The notes under the pieces were generated by a model. The model was given only the letters and a program-made list of their open reading frames with translations, had not been told where the DNA came from and did no database searches. This document shows positions 1 through 17,110 of a DNA stretch of 64,000 nt, piece by piece. How positions within the stretch are numbered: position 1 is the first letter of the stretch; each line of letters begins with the position of its first letter. The DNA is from Neocallimastix lanati (nom. inval.) (lineage: Eukaryota; Neocallimastigomycota; Neocallimastigomycetes; Neocallimastigales; Neocallimastigaceae). Location: contig JACVTC010000051.1 in NCBI GenBank assembly GCA_016946835.1, positions 110,001 through 174,000 of the forward strand, given 5' to 3'. The position numbers and the translations under genes are program-made.

Positions 1-47
1 TTTTAAATAATAATTAGAGGATTTAAAGTATTTATTATTTATATTAT

Positions 48-83
<36 letters not shown>

Positions 84-729
84 TTATTATTTATAAAATA
101 TAAATAAATTTATATGTCTAATTTTTTTTTTTCTCTATTAGTATTTATTATTTATAAAATATAAATAAATTTATATGTCTTTTTTTTTTTTTTTTTTTTC
201 TATTAGTATTTATTATTTATAAATAAAAATGTGAAAAATAGAATAGCAAATTAATAAATTAACAATTGAAGAAATAAAATGATTTAAAAATAATTATATC
301 ATTTTTTTTTAAAAAAAAAATAAAAATAAAAATAAAAATAAAAATAAAATATAATATAATATATAATTTAATTTAATTTATATTTCTTTATTTATTTCTT
401 TAAAAGTATTAAAAGTATAATAACAAGAAAAAACGACAAAAATTCTTGCTTTATATAAGGGGTTTTCTTCTTTAACTTTTTTATTTTTATTTTTATTTTT
501 ATTGTTTTATTTTTTATTATTTTTTTTTTTTTTTCTGGGGATATATAACATTATATATATATATATATAATTATTTTTTTTTTCTAGTATTACTAAATAT
601 TATATTATTATATATATTAAATATATTATATAATTTAATGATAATAATAATAATAAATATAATAAATATAATAATTGTAAAACCAAATAAGCTGTTAAGT
701 GAAAAATATAATCATTAATAATGAAAGAT

Positions 730-776
<47 letters not shown>

Positions 777-1291
777 CTCTTTTATTAATAATAATTGATA
801 TTAAACAAAAATAAGATATATAAATATAAATAAATTATAGAGTCAAAAATATTTTAATAATAATAAAAAAAAAAAAAAAAAAAAAAAAAAAGATAAAAGA
901 AAAGACTAAAATAAATATTGAAAATAAATTAAATGTATATATAATATATATTTTATATATATATAGAATACATACATAATTTATTTCTTATTTATTTATT
1001 TATTTATAAAATATTAATAAATAAAATAATAATAATAATAATAATAATAATATAGAAATATTAGATAATTAATTTTTTTTTTTTTTTTTTGTAGAAAAAC
1101 AAAAAAAAAAAAAAAAAATAAAATAAAATAAAATAAAATAAAATAAAATAAAAAGGAAAATAAAAAGGAAAATTAAAAGGAAAAATAAGAATAAAAAGAT
1201 CAAAAGAAAAAAAGTTAAAAGAAATGATAAAAAAAAAAAAAAAAAAAAATGTAATGAATGATATTTTATTTTAATGAACATGGTTTGATTG

Positions 1292-1323
<32 letters not shown>

Positions 1324-1341
1324 GATAATGATAATGTTGGT

Positions 1342-1379
<38 letters not shown>

Positions 1380-1467
1380 GACATTGGCTTAAATTATTAA
1401 CCTTTATATATATATATATGTATATATTAATCCTCTTATTTCATTTATATATATATATTATTTAATT
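1..1467. other. Intergenic low-complexity DNA
   Basis: Homopolymer A and T tracts, TA dinucleotide runs and short ATA/TTA repeats. The open frame at 1069-1281 (-) is a poly-Phe/Leu artefact of T-rich DNA. No gene is supported. Confidence 0.7.
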
Positions 1468-2584
1468 TTAATTTGTTTTTATTGGTATTGCTGATTCTGT
1501 ATTTGGAATTTCTTGTTTTCTTTGTAAAGATAGTGAAACTGGTGTAGCTGGATTATCATCATTAACAGGGGATGATGGAGTAAGTGGAGGCATATTACTA
1601 TAATCTGACACAGCTTGTACACTGGCTGGTATAGAAGGAGTTGGAGGATTTACAGTAGTAATCGTTGTAGTTATATTCATTGGAACAGGAATAGAAGTTG
1701 GAATTTTAGCACGAGAAAGTTTAGTTGTATTATCTATTGGTTTTTTCTGAATTATTGTTGGAGTAACGGCAGATGTCGAAGGAGGTGAAATATTGGAAGG
1801 AGAAGAAGTTCTTTGATAACTTATACGATGACGAGGATTTTGAGCAGCCATTGATGGAATATTTCTTGGTGCAGCAGCACTATAGTGATGATGACCTTTA
1901 TTAAGATTAAGAGATCTAACCGCTGAATTATTATAATTATTATTACCATTATTATTATTAGAAGTTTCAGGAATACATTGACTAAATAGTCGACCAAATA
2001 ATGGTTTTTCCTGTTTAGGAGAAGATCGATTATGATTTAAAGTTGCTGTAGGACTATAAGGAATAAATATGTTAGGATCGACATTATTTACAGTATGATT
2101 TTCTTCTATATCATCGACATCATCAACATTGGTATTAATAGTCTTTCTTTTTGATGGTTGATGAGATTTTGTATAAGCTTCTCTGAATGCAGAAATCCAA
2201 TCTTGGTAATCGGTACTTGTGGAAGCAGATAAAGTAAAATCGGCCTTATTAGTATGTAATCTCATACAACAAGCTTGTCCTAATTTAACCTACATTATAC
2301 ATATTTATTTAAATTATATATTAAAATAAAACATATATATATTTGTAAATATAAAAAAAAAAAAAAAAAAAAATTATTCAATAAAAATTTTGTATTAATC
2401 ATTATTTATAATAAATCCTCTTTATATATATATATATTAACTATTATTTATATTTCCATAGAATACTTACTTCATCATCAATGCTATTAATATTAATAAA
2501 ATGAATAAAAATTGGACGACTTGTCTCTTTTTCAGATGCTAATAAAATTAATAATGGTGTTTCTATAAATTTAACAAATATATT

Positions 2585-2618
<34 letters not shown>

Positions 2619-3261
2619 TGAACATTTTAAAATAATAATGATAATAAAAATGATAAATATAAATATAAATAAATATAAAAGATATATTATATTAATAAAT
2701 TTGTAGCATAAAAATAGATCTATAATTAATAAATTTTATGAGGAGTACTATTAATTTTTAATATTTTTATTTTTTATTTTTTTTTTTTTTTTTTTTTTTA
2801 ATTTTTTACCTTCCATCGCTGCAAATGCAATATTGCCTAATATTGCTGCTCTGTTTTCCAAACCACCTTTATTATTTGTTTTTTTTAAAAAAAAAAAAAT
2901 AAAAATAGAAATAAAAATAAAAAAATGTTTATATATATGAATGTATATAGAATATATTATATATATATATATATAATTATTATTTCAAAAAATATTTAAA
3001 TATAACCATTTAAACAAATATATATATTAATAATTATTAATTATTAGATAAACAATTAAAATAAATATTATATACTCTATATTATATATTAAAAATAATT
3101 ATATGTCACAAAATACCATTTCTACCGAATATTGAATAAAAAACAGTAGTAACATCTGCAATTGAAATGGGGGAACATAAAATGACATATATTTTTGTAT
3201 GTCTTTTATGAATTAAATAACCTTTTTTTATTATATCTAATTGATTTCCGTATGTATTCAT
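1468..3261 (-). CDS. PH-domain-containing protein (4 exons)
   Basis: Exons 3261-3117, 2866-2810, 2562-2471 and 2289-1468; all junctions are GT-AG and phases match, giving 371 residues. Residues about 12-137 form a split pleckstrin-homology-like fold: GYLIHKR near the start, a strand KIYVIL, a central TPLLILLASE strand, and the typical closing amphipathic helix with DYQDWISAFREA, including the conserved Trp at about residue 129. A loop of about 35 residues between the first strands is longer than usual. The rest (about 138-371) is low complexity, rich in Ser, Thr, Pro and Asn, and probably disordered. PH domains bind phosphoinositides or proteins at membranes; the ligand cannot be told here. 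The start was chosen because MNTYGNQLD opens the first exon and only T-rich DNA lies upstream. The PH assignment is inference from pattern; gene structure is firm. Confidence 0.8.
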
Positions 3262-3361
3262 TTTTTTTTATTGTTAATGTTTTACGCTTTAATAATAATT
3301 TATTTTTATTTATTGTTGTATTTTTTTTCTTATAAGTTATTTTATTTTATAATATGAATAA

Positions 3362-3400
<39 letters not shown>

Positions 3401-5030
3401 ATAAAACGTATTTATATTTTTTAAATAAAATTTCACTTTTTAAAATTTTAAAATATATATATATTTTTGTTTATTTGTTGTTATTGTTGCTCCTCAAATA
3501 TTATATTTATACATATATATATATATATATTGTTTTATCCGTTAAATATATATGTCTCTTAAATTAAATTGTTTTCGAATTCGTTTTTATTATTAAATAG
3601 TTGAATTTTAATTTATTTTTGTTTTATTGTTATTATTTTTTTTTTTTTTATTCTTTTCTCTTTTATGTTTGATTTTATTCTTTCTCTCTTTTTTTTTTTT
3701 TTTTTTTCCTTTCTTTCTCTCTCTCTTTTTTTTTCTTTAATTTATTTTATTTATTTCTTTTTTTAAACTTTCGCTAAATAAAATATATGTATTATTATTT
3801 TTATTATTATACAAAATATATATATATATAGAATATATAAATTATTAGAAATTAAAGGAGATAAATAACTTTTAGTAAAAATAAAATATTATAATATATA
3901 TATATAGTAGCATAATATTAATTAATATAGCACTATTAGGTATTTTATGTATTTTATATTAATTATTTGTTTATTAAGCATTCCATAATATTATGTATTT
4001 ATTTATATAATTCATATATATATATATAATTACCTAAATATCAAAATTTATTTTTCACCTAACATTTAAAAATACTATTATTATTTTTATTTTACTTTTT
4101 ATTTTTTTTTTTTTTTTTTTTTAGAAAAAAAAATTTTAAAAAAAAAAAAAGAATAATTTGTATTTTTATACTATAATAAATTAAATATAAAATAAAGTTA
4201 AATATTTGAAAATTAAAAAATATTGAGAACTGTTTTATATTATTTAAAAAAATTTTATTAGTTAAAAAAAAAAAACTAATTAATTATTAACATTTTTATT
4301 TTAGTTTTTAATAATTAAAAAGATAATAAATAAATAAATTGAAAAATATATAACAATAATATTATTAATAAAAAAAACTTTATATTAATATAATAAATGA
4401 TAATAATATGCATATAGTGTTAAATATACATTTTATAATAATTCAATAAGGTTATAAACAACAATTTTTTTTTTAATTAATTTTATTTTTATTTATTTTA
4501 TTTATATATTTTTTTATTTATTTTTTTTCTTTTTTAATTTTTTTAATTTTTTTCCATATTTTAATAATTAAAATTTTTTTAATTAATTAAATTAAAAAAT
4601 TTTTTTTTTTATTATAATTAATTTTTTTTTCTGGAAAATAAATATATTTATTATTGAATAATATTCTTTTATATTTTAATATATAGACTATCATATATTA
4701 TTTAATTTAACATGTTTTATAAAAATTATTAAAAAATTTTAATATTACAAAAAAAAAAAGTATTAAATAAAAAATATATATTCATTATAAAAAAACTATT
4801 AATATTTTATAATATTTATTATTTATATTGAAATGATTATTTTAAACTATATATATTTATTATAGTATTATTATTTTATTATATTATTTTATAATAATAA
4901 TTATATTCAATATCTTTAATTAATGTGTTTTTATTTTTAAATATATTAAGTATTTTTATTATTATTATATATTATTATATATTAATTGATTACTGGATAT
5001 ATGGTATGGAAAAAAAATAATATCTATATA

Positions 5031-5071
<41 letters not shown>

Positions 5072-6432
5072 AATGAATAATAATTTTATTCAAAATATCA
5101 ATATACTCTATTTATATTTTGATTTTTGAAATTCGCTTATTTATAAAATATAAAATGATACATTTTTTTTTCATTCAATTACTATTATTCCACCGATACC
5201 GATATAACATTATAACTATTAAAAAAGTTAATGATGTAGCAATTCAACATACCGTATCTTTTTTTTTTTTTATAAAGTTATTTTTATAAAAATATTATAA
5301 TTTTTTAAAGACAAATATTCAGTAATTGCTTTATATATATACATATAAATCATATCAATTAAAATATAAATAAATATGTATAATAACTTTAATTAGAGTT
5401 TAATTATTGTAAAACTATTATAGAAATCTTATATATAAAATAAATAATAATAATATTTTACAATAAAATAGAAAAAAAATAAATTTAAAAAAAATCACCA
5501 ATTTTTTTTTAAAGTTTTAAAATTAACTTTGAATTAAATATAAAAAAAAATAAACTTTGTTTAAAATATTTATTAAAAATATTATATTAAATAAACATTA
5601 AATTTATTAATAATTAATTATATGATTATTAATAAATCTTATAAATATATTTTAAATTTAACTTTAATTAAATATTCATGTCATATACAAAATTAAATGA
5701 TCACTATTTTAAAGTTACATCTAAAAAAAAAAAAAAAAAATAGTTTTATTGAATTATGGAATATTTTTTAATTTATCCTACATAATATTTTATGTATAAT
5801 TAAAAATTAAATATATAAAAATATATATATTCAATATTTTTTATAAAATATAGTAAATATATTCATTGATAATATGTAAATATATTATTAATATTTAAAA
5901 TTGTAATATAATAAATAAAAATAATGAAATAAATAAATAAAATATAAAATAAATATATATATATATTGAATATTATAACGAAGTTTCTTAATTTGGTAAT
6001 ATATATTTTATTATAATTACAGCAAAAAATTGATATATCTTCAGTATTATTTATTTATATAGTAAAATAGTATTTGAAATTTCAGAACTATATAATAATT
6101 TTATTGATAAATAATTCAATTTTTTTATAAAATAAGAAAAAATATTACATGAAAAATTATTATTATAAAAACATTTTATTAACAATAAAAAAAAAAATCG
6201 AAAAAAACCGACATCTTTAAAATTTATTAAAGTCACTGTCACTTCTGCTATGGAATATTTTGTGTAACCCAACAAAGTTAATTTTAATACTGCATTTTAA
6301 ATACCTAATTGGAATTTAAATAAACTTTACATTAAAAAAAAAAAATAATAAAATAAAAATTAAAAAATAAAAAACCAAGATATATTTTAATAAAAATTTA
6401 TTACTAATTTTTTTTTTTATAATAACGATTAA

Positions 6433-6467
<35 letters not shown>

Positions 6468-7048
6468 AACTAAAAATAATTATATTACCATGAAAATAAA
6501 AAAAAAAAATTATAAAATATCATTTATATTCATTTTTACTTATAATAATTGTTATATCTTTGAAGTTTAGTATTTAACTAATAATTAAATAATATAATTA
6601 AAATGATAATATTATTTGTTATTGCTTTATTATTTTCGTTATTATTATACTTATAATGACTACTATTTATGTTTTTTTATTTTAAATGTAATATTTTTAT
6701 TGTTGTTGATATAATTGAATTATTATATTAATTTTTTATTCATTATTTCATATATATATATATATATGTGATTTAAATCTAAAGTTGATACAAAGTTGAT
6801 ACTTATATCCTACGTTTTATTAAAAATTTACTGCAAATTAATTAAAAAAAAAAAAAAAAAGGCTTCGCCTTTTTCTTTAAAATAGCATTGAAAAAAAAAG
6901 AATTTTTTTTAATAAAATTTTGCTAAAGTGATAATTAATATTTTGATTGTTGTTATTATTGTTTTATTATTCTCATGATGATGATTAAAATTACTATTAA
7001 ATATATAATGAATACAATTTATGATTAATTATTCTAAATATAATCATT
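3262..7048. other. Intergenic AT-rich DNA
   Basis: Mostly A/T homopolymers and TA repeats. The frame at 6051-6275 (-) contains a short coding-like stretch (LGYTKYSIAEVTVTLINF) but ends in Phe/Leu-rich translation, has no clear exon borders, and is not called as a gene. Confidence 0.6.
6856..6874. repeat. Small GC-containing hairpin
   Basis: Perfect 8-bp stem AAAAAGGC / GCCTTTTT around the loop TTC, sitting in a poly-A tract. It would give an oligo-A or oligo-U flanked hairpin in either transcript. No neighbouring gene uses it as far as I can see. Confidence 0.5.
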
Positions 7049-9343
<2,295 letters not shown>

Positions 9344-11718
9344 TTAATAATCATTTTTACGTCTACAAATAGAAAATTTGAATATTCTCTTATACCACTT
9401 TTTCTTCTTTGGCTTCTTTTTACTAATAGGTTGTTCAGACTTATCAGCAATATTATCATTTAATATTTCACTTTGAGTGTTATTATTAGTAATTTTATTA
9501 ATTGGTACTAATTCAACACTGCTCACTGGTCTTCCATTGATAGTAGTAGAGGATGATTTCTTTGTTAACTTACCATGTTTACGAGATCTAATAGTATCTT
9601 CTCCATTTGATTGGATTGTTGAATTCTTAATTGAAGGAAATTGAATGTTACTTAAATTAATATTACTTTGAGACGAGTTAAGAGCATCTTGGTCTATCAT
9701 AATAAATAAAATAAAATAAAATAAAATAAAATATTAATATATTTATTAATAAATATGTAAATAATTATTTATATTTATATACATAAATAATTATATAACT
9801 ATATAAATATATATAATATATATATACATAATATTGATAATATAATATAATTTTTACAACAGCTATAGTGTTTTAATAAAAAAATGTATTTTCTTTACTT
9901 ACATTCATCACTATCATTAGAAGAAATTGAAATTATTTGATTTTCATCATTTTCATTATCGTTATCTTCATGATGTTTTGTTGGTACAATAGTATTACTA
10001 CTATTATTAATATCCATTAAAACCGTTTGATGAACAGTATCATTATGTGTAACGGGTTCAACAATATTATTTCTATTAATATTTATACTATCATCAATAA
10101 TAATATTATTAGCATTTTCATTCATATTATTACTAATACTGTCATTAATATTGTTATTCTTTTTACTAATAATATTGTCATCTTTAATATTATAGTCACT
10201 TTTATGATTGGTTATTACTGGAATTGCTGGAAGTGGTTTAGTATCTTTAACTACTTTTTCAGTATTTTCTGAAATAATAACTTCATTTTTAACTATGGCA
10301 TCAACTTCTTTGTTAGTCATTATAGCTTTAAGTTGTTTATTGAAATCTTTTTCATCTTTTGTTATATAGGTAGTTACTTTTTTAGTGGTTGTTTGAGTTC
10401 CATCAGGATTCTGAATAATAATAATTTCTTCAACAACCACTTCTTGTGGATCATTAGCATAGTTATTATTAATAGTATTATTATCATTATTGTTATAATT
10501 GGCATTATCGCTAACTACAGTTTTAATATCATTTTTATTGCTATTATTATTATTATTTATTGGACTATTAACGATACTATTAGAATTGTTACTCTTGTCA
10601 TTATTATTATTTAAATTGATTTCATTTATACTTTCATCATAAGCATTAACAAATTCATCATCATCATCATCGTCATCATCATCTTCTTCTTCTTCAACAT
10701 AATAATCATAACCTCCAACAATAGTTACAGCAGATGATTCTGTACCATATATTTTTGGAATATTTAATTTTTGTGGATCTTTTTTCACATTAATTTGATC
10801 TTCTTTTCCATTTTCATTTATTTTTTCTTTATTATCCTCGAAAGAAACTTCTGACTTTCCAAATCCTTTAAAGTATCCAAAAAGTCTACCAATAGTACCT
10901 GAATTTTCAACTTTTTCAGTAGTCTCTAAATTATTTTCTTTTGTATTCTTTAAGCTTTCTGTAGTATTCTTCTTAACATCATTAATATCATCTTTTATAT
11001 TACTCTTAGTATCTTTTAAAGTTTCTTTAATATCATCTTTTATATTACTTTTAGTATCTTTTAAAGTTTCTTTAATATCATCTTTATGAGCATTATCTCC
11101 TTCATCATTATCTTTATTTGGTTGTAATATTTGATTATCTTCTGATTTAATTTTGGATCTCTCCTCAAAAATTGACAAATTACCCCCTGGTATAGTAACA
11201 TTATATTCATCATCTTGATAATCAACTAAAGTTGCTGAAGACGTTTTATCTAATATTGAAAGATTTGGAATTCTTAAAATATTAGAATCATTTTCATAAT
11301 TCGCAGTATGTATTGGGATTTTTCCTTGAGTTGTTTCAACATACGTATTAGAAAGTTTATTCTTATTAACTAAATTTATATTTTGTTGTGTTTTATTAAC
11401 TTGTTCACTATTATTAATATACTCCGGTTTTAATAAACTTGGCAAAAATGATGGACTAGTTCTTCTTTCATTTTTAATAGCATTTCCTGATATTGAAGAT
11501 CTAAGGAAATCACTATTACTATTTTTTTCTTTCAATTTATTAAATGCTTCTGATTGGTCAATAATCTTTTCAAACTCCTTTATGGAATCAGCATCAGTAT
11601 CATCAATAATTATCTTTTCATTTTTTACGTTATTATCATTGTTACTTTTAGAATTTTGATTATCTTCAATACAAGTATGCCATGAACAATAAGAATCTTC
11701 TACTAAAAAATCATCCAT
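9344..11718 (-). CDS. Acidic low-complexity protein, basic C-terminus (2 exons)
   Basis: Exon 1 is 11718-9903 and exon 2 is 9693-9344. The donor GTAAGT at 9902-9897 and an acceptor TAG at 9696-9694 join in phase 1 and give 721 residues; without splicing, exon 1 would end two codons later and exon 2 would look like a separate small ORF. The function is not recognised. Visible features: a Cys/Trp-containing N-terminus (SYCSWHTCIEDNQ), two and a half tandem copies of a 15-residue Lys/Asp-rich unit (DDIKETLKDTKSNIK) that is probably helical and LEA-like, a block of nine Asp after EEEE, Asn-rich spacers, a Thr/Val strand-like segment (NPDGTQTTTKKVTTYITK), and a strongly basic end (KKKPKKKKWYKRIFKFS) with a terminal Cys-Arg-Arg-Lys. 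The basic hydrophobic tail could be a membrane or nucleic-acid contact (inference). There is no signal peptide or transmembrane segment. Confidence 0.8.
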
Positions 11719-11739
11719 TTTATTATCTATTCAGTAATT

Positions 11740-11770
<31 letters not shown>

Positions 11771-11790
11771 AAATTTTAAATATTATTATA

Positions 11791-11821
<31 letters not shown>

Positions 11822-13440
11822 TTTTATTTTATATTTTTAATTAATATATATATTAATGCTTTATAAAATTTTATTTTATTTGCCTTATATATATATTTAA
11901 TATTTTTAACGTTTGCTTATATTATTAAAATATAAATATATTATAAAACTAATAAAATATTTTTTTTAATAATTTTAATTATGTAATAAATTAATATATG
12001 TATTAAGTTTATTCGTAGTTATTATATTAAATTACAATAGTAGTTTATATAAGCTTTCTTTTGGTTATTATTTCTATTATTTCTATAATTTAATTATTGT
12101 ATAAAATATATATATTTCTAAAATAATAAATTTTTGTCTTTTTTTTAAACTTATTAAATAAAATATGCTATATGATAAAATATGTCGAATTTTAACTGAG
12201 AGTATGAGTAATAAATTAACTATAAATAATATAAATTTATATTATAAATATTGTTATTCATATTCAAAAATTTAAAATATTAAATTCAAATTCAAATATC
12301 TTCTATTATGAATTGTAATAATATTTTCTTTTTCAAATATTTATTAAATTATGTCTTATTGAATTTTTTTTTTTTTTTTTTGCTTTATGCGTGTACGCGT
12401 TTATTTATGTGTTTTGAGTGTATATCTTTTATTGTAATATGATATCCTACTATTTACAATAATATTTTTATAATTATTTATTATTATTATTAAAATCTTT
12501 TATTCCTTTTTTTTTTTTTTGATATTATTTTATTTTATTTCACTTTGTTTTATTTATTGTATTTTTTATTTTTATTTTATTTTATTCTTATTTTATTTGG
12601 TTTTATACTAATAGTTATTACATTACATTATAATAAAATAAAAAAAAATAAAATAAAATAAAAAATAATGATAAAAAGAAAAGAAAAAAAAATTAAAATA
12701 TAAAATGAAATTTAGTTCCTTTTATATAAATTATATTAAAAGTGTAAAAGTGTAAAATCAAAAAAATATAATTGGAATATTTATTAATAAAATATAATAA
12801 AATAAAATGTATAATCAATAATATATTAAAAAATAAAATTTAATTTATTACAATGTAAACAGTAATATAATACAAACACAATATCAAATATACAAAACTA
12901 AATATTCCATAATTAAATTGGTTAGGCCATCCTCATTTTTATTTATTATTATTTGAATTCCATATTATGTTCACTCAACTCAATTATATATTTTATTTAA
13001 TATAATATATAGTTTTATATATATGTTAAAATAAGGAGTAACATATAATAAATTTCCTTAGTAATATATAATAAATTTTTATATAAAATAAAATTATAAA
13101 TTCACATTTTAATTAAAATTAAAATTTATTTTGGGTATATTAAAACACTTTAATTTTAATTTATATTTCTTAAATTTTTTTTTATATTCAAAATGTTTTG
13201 CCTTAATTTTAATTTATTTTTATATATAAAAGATTTATATTAACATATATATAATAATTATATATTATATATTTATATATTTTTACTTTATAATATAAAA
13301 TATTTTATTGATAATATATTATTCTATATATTATTCTATATTATTTAATTGATAATATATAAATTCTTACCATAAATTAATTAAACATTTAATGAAAAAC
13401 AAAAAAAAATCCAAATATGAGTAAATATTATTAAAATTTT
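11719..13440. other. Intergenic AT-rich DNA
   Basis: No gene supported. One short open frame at about 12168-12274 (+) begins MLYDKICRILTESMSNKL with non-repetitive codons, but has no exon borders or neighbours to confirm it. Confidence 0.5.
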
Positions 13441-13869
13441 ATTATTCTTAATAATTTATTATTATTTATTATTTATTATTTATTATATCTATTATTTATA
13501 TTATTTATTTATGATTTATGATTTATGATTCATTATTCAATATTTATTTATTATTTATTTATTTATTTATTATTTATTATATTATTTATTATTTATTATT
13601 TATTTATTAATTATTTATTTATTTATTATTTATAATTATTTATTATTTATTATTTATTATTTATTTATTATTTATTTATTTTCTTATTCCATTATAAAGT
13701 TTATTTAGTTTTTTATTTATTACATATTCATTTTTTTTTATATTAAATTTTAAATTTTTTTGTTTGTTTATATAATATTCACCTCTTTTTTATTATTAAT
13801 ATTAAACTGGGTTTTTTTTTTAAAAAAAAAGACTTATTTACCTCACATGAATACTTCTTAATTAACTAT

Positions 13870-13912
<43 letters not shown>

Positions 13913-15752
13913 TTAAATAAATATATTTTTTATTTTGTATTATATTTTATTCAATCTATTTCAAATTCTGATTTTATTTTATTATTTATTTTATTATTTA
14001 TTTATTTATTTATTTATTTATTATTTATTATATTATTTATTATATTATTTATTTTATTTATTATTTATTTATTATTTATTATATTATTTATTATTTATTA
14101 TATTATTTATTATATTATTTATTTTATTATTTATTTATTATATTATTTATTATATTATTTTTTATATTATTTATTTTATTATTTATTTAATTATTTATTG
14201 AACTTTATGTAAAAAAAAAAAGTATATACATTGTTATATTAATTTCATTTATATTTATTTCATATATATTACATATATTCTAATATTATACAAAACTACC
14301 AATAAATGAAAAAATATGATTATATTAAAAAATATATTATTTATTTACAATAAAATGTATTACAATATATTAATATATCACAATATATTAATATATCGAT
14401 TATAATACATTATTGATTATATTAATAATATATAAATAAATATAAAACATAGTTATATAATTAATATATTTAATAAAAAAAAGTATAAAATATAATCATT
14501 AATAGATCTGCCGCTTTTGAGTAGGTATAAAATTGAAACGTAACGTTTTTGAAAATTAAAATAATTAAAGTTCAAATTATTTGTTATTATTTATTATTTA
14601 TTATTTATTATTGATTCCTTATTATTTATTATTTATTATTTAATATTTATTATTCATTATTTATTATTTATTATTTATTACTTATTATTTATTACTTTTT
14701 ATTTATTATTTATTATTGATTCCTTATTATTTATTATTTATTATTTAATATTTATTATTCATTATTTATTATTTATTATTTATTATTCATTATTTATTAT
14801 TTATTATTTATTACTTATTATTTATTACTTTTTATTTATTACTTTTTATTTATTATTGATTGATTATTGACTATTTATTTATTTATTTTCTATTTAATTA
14901 TTTATTATTTATTATTTATTTTTTATTTTTTATTGTTTATTGTTTATTATTTATTATTTATTATTTATTATTTATTATTTATTATTTATTATTATTTATG
15001 ATTTATTATTTATTATTTATTATTTATTACTTTTTATTTATTATTGATTGATTTATTTATTATTTATTATTTAATATATATTATTTATTATTTATTATTT
15101 AATATATATTATTTATTATTTATTATTTAATATATATTATTTATTATTTATTATTTAATATATATTATTTATTATTTATTATTTAATATATATTATTTAT
15201 TATTTATTATTTAATATATATTATTTATTATTTATTATTTAATATATATTATTTATTATTTATTATTTAATATATATTATTTATTATTTATTATTTAATA
15301 TATATTATTTATTATTTATTATTTAATATATATTATTTATTATTTATTATTTAATATATATTATTTATTATTTATTATTTAATATATATTATTTATTATT
15401 TATTATTTAATATATATTATTTATTATTTATTATTTATTATTTATTATTTATTACTTTTTATTTATTATATATTATTTATTATTTATTACTTTTTATTTA
15501 TTATTGATTGATTATTGATTATTTATTTATTTATTTTCTATTTAATTATTTATTATCTATTATTTATTATTTATTATTTATTGATTATTGATTATATATT
15601 TATTTATTATTATTATTTATTATTTATTATTTATTATTTATTATTTATTATTTATTATTTATTATTTATTATTTATTATTTATTATTTATTATTTATTAT
15701 TTATTATTTATTATTTATTATTTATTATTTATTATTTATTATTTATTATTTA
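13441..15752. repeat. TTTATTA / TTTA satellite-like repeat field
   Basis: Blocks of ATTTATT heptamers and TTTA tetramers (13441-13690, 13868-13915, 13975-14190, 14577-15060, 15430-15752) separated by ordinary AT-rich DNA. The Tyr/Leu/Phe/Ile-rich frames here are translations of the repeats. Confidence 0.9.
15061..15430. repeat. 28-bp higher-order tandem repeat
   Basis: Within the heptamer field a composite unit, three TTTATTA-type heptamers interrupted by AATATATA, recurs every 28 bp for about 13 near-perfect copies. This is a higher-order array built from a simpler repeat. Confidence 0.85.
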
Positions 15753-16763
15753 AGATGTTGCTTTTTCAGTATCCTTTTTATGAAACGTTTTAGCAAATTT
15801 TATTAAAAATAAATTATCCAAAAAAAAATCTACATATTAAACATTATTGCACTATATATTATATATTAAAGTTTTATATATTACATATAAATACATACAG
15901 TATAAAACTTTAATATTTATAATGCATGTCTTATAATACATGTTAATATATTGCATAAATACAAGATAATAATAATAATAATATATAAGATTTTTTTAAT
16001 TTAATATTAATTTTTTGGTATAAAAAAAATATTATCAAAAGTACCAAAGAAATTTTCATCAGACTATATTTAGCGTATTTAATATGTTAAAAATCATTTC
16101 CTTAATTAGTATTCAAAGGTGTGATTAAAATAAACAATTTTTAAAACAAAGTTAAAATTATATTACAAAGAAATTAACTTTTTTTTTTTTTTTTTTTGAT
16201 ACTGGAATTAGAGTAATAAGAGGAAAAAAATTATATAGTTAAATGAAGTATTAAAATTGTTTTATCAAAAATCATTAATGTGATATTATAATTTAATTAT
16301 TTTTCCTGTATTATCAAGAACTTGAATAATTTAATTTTGTAATATTAATTATAATAATGATATTACAATTTTTTTTTTTTTTTGATTATTTTTATTTTTT
16401 ATTTAATGTTTACTATTTATTATTTATTATTTATTATTTATTATTTATTATTTATTATTCATTTATTTATTATTTATTATTCAATTATTTACTATTTATT
16501 ATTTATTATTCAATTATTTATTGTTTATTATTTATTATTTATTATATTATTTTATTTTATTAATAAATATTGATTATGCTAGTTTTTTTTTATTGAATCA
16601 TATTCTTTATTGATCCATTTTTGTTTATAAATAATAGCCACTAATAATAACCAATGAAACGCGTGAAAAATAACATAATAACATGTAAATTTTAAATTAA
16701 AATTTAATTAAAAAAAATTTTTTTAATATCCACCATTTAAACTTTTTAAATTTTATTTTAATA
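15753..16763. other. Intergenic DNA with short heptamer block
   Basis: Ordinary AT-rich DNA plus another TTTATTA block near 16410-16560. No gene is supported. Confidence 0.5.
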
Positions 16764-17110
16764 TGGAATTAAATTCTAACAGGATATTACAGATTACACT
16801 TCATTATTCTGCTAGTTTAAACAATTCTATCATGACATATGATTTACCTATAATACAAATATAAATATTATAAATATTGAAGGAAAATCAGCATCTGATA
16901 TAGCTATAAAATTAAAAAGTAAATACCATCTTAGACATCTTAAAAAATAATTTTTCTTCTGATATAATTAATATATTAATAGATAATCAAAATCCAAAGA
17001 TATAGTATATTCATAATAAATATATAGATAAGCATTATTATAATATATCTAATTACAATTTCCATTTTGAATTGGCTAAAGCATTAAATGAGTATCAGAA
17101 TGATTTATAA
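16764..17110 (+). pseudogene. Ankyrin-repeat pseudogene fragment
   Basis: Ankyrin signatures occur in different frames with stops between them: LHYSASLNNSIMTYDL (helix 1 and 2 of a repeat), then after a frame change NIEGKSASDIAIKLKS, then SSDIINILIDNQNPKI, then a terminal FHFELAKALNEYQNDL. Intact repeats run about 33 residues as G-TPLHYA-N-IV-LLL; here each survives only in part. The frameshifts and stops show loss of function. Similar debris lies at 20093 and 38672, so this appears to be a multicopy family in the genome. Confidence 0.65.

Noticed and set aside
10027-10614. Ile-rich plus-strand open frames
   Set aside because: They are antisense shadows of the Asn/Asp-rich minus-strand gene.
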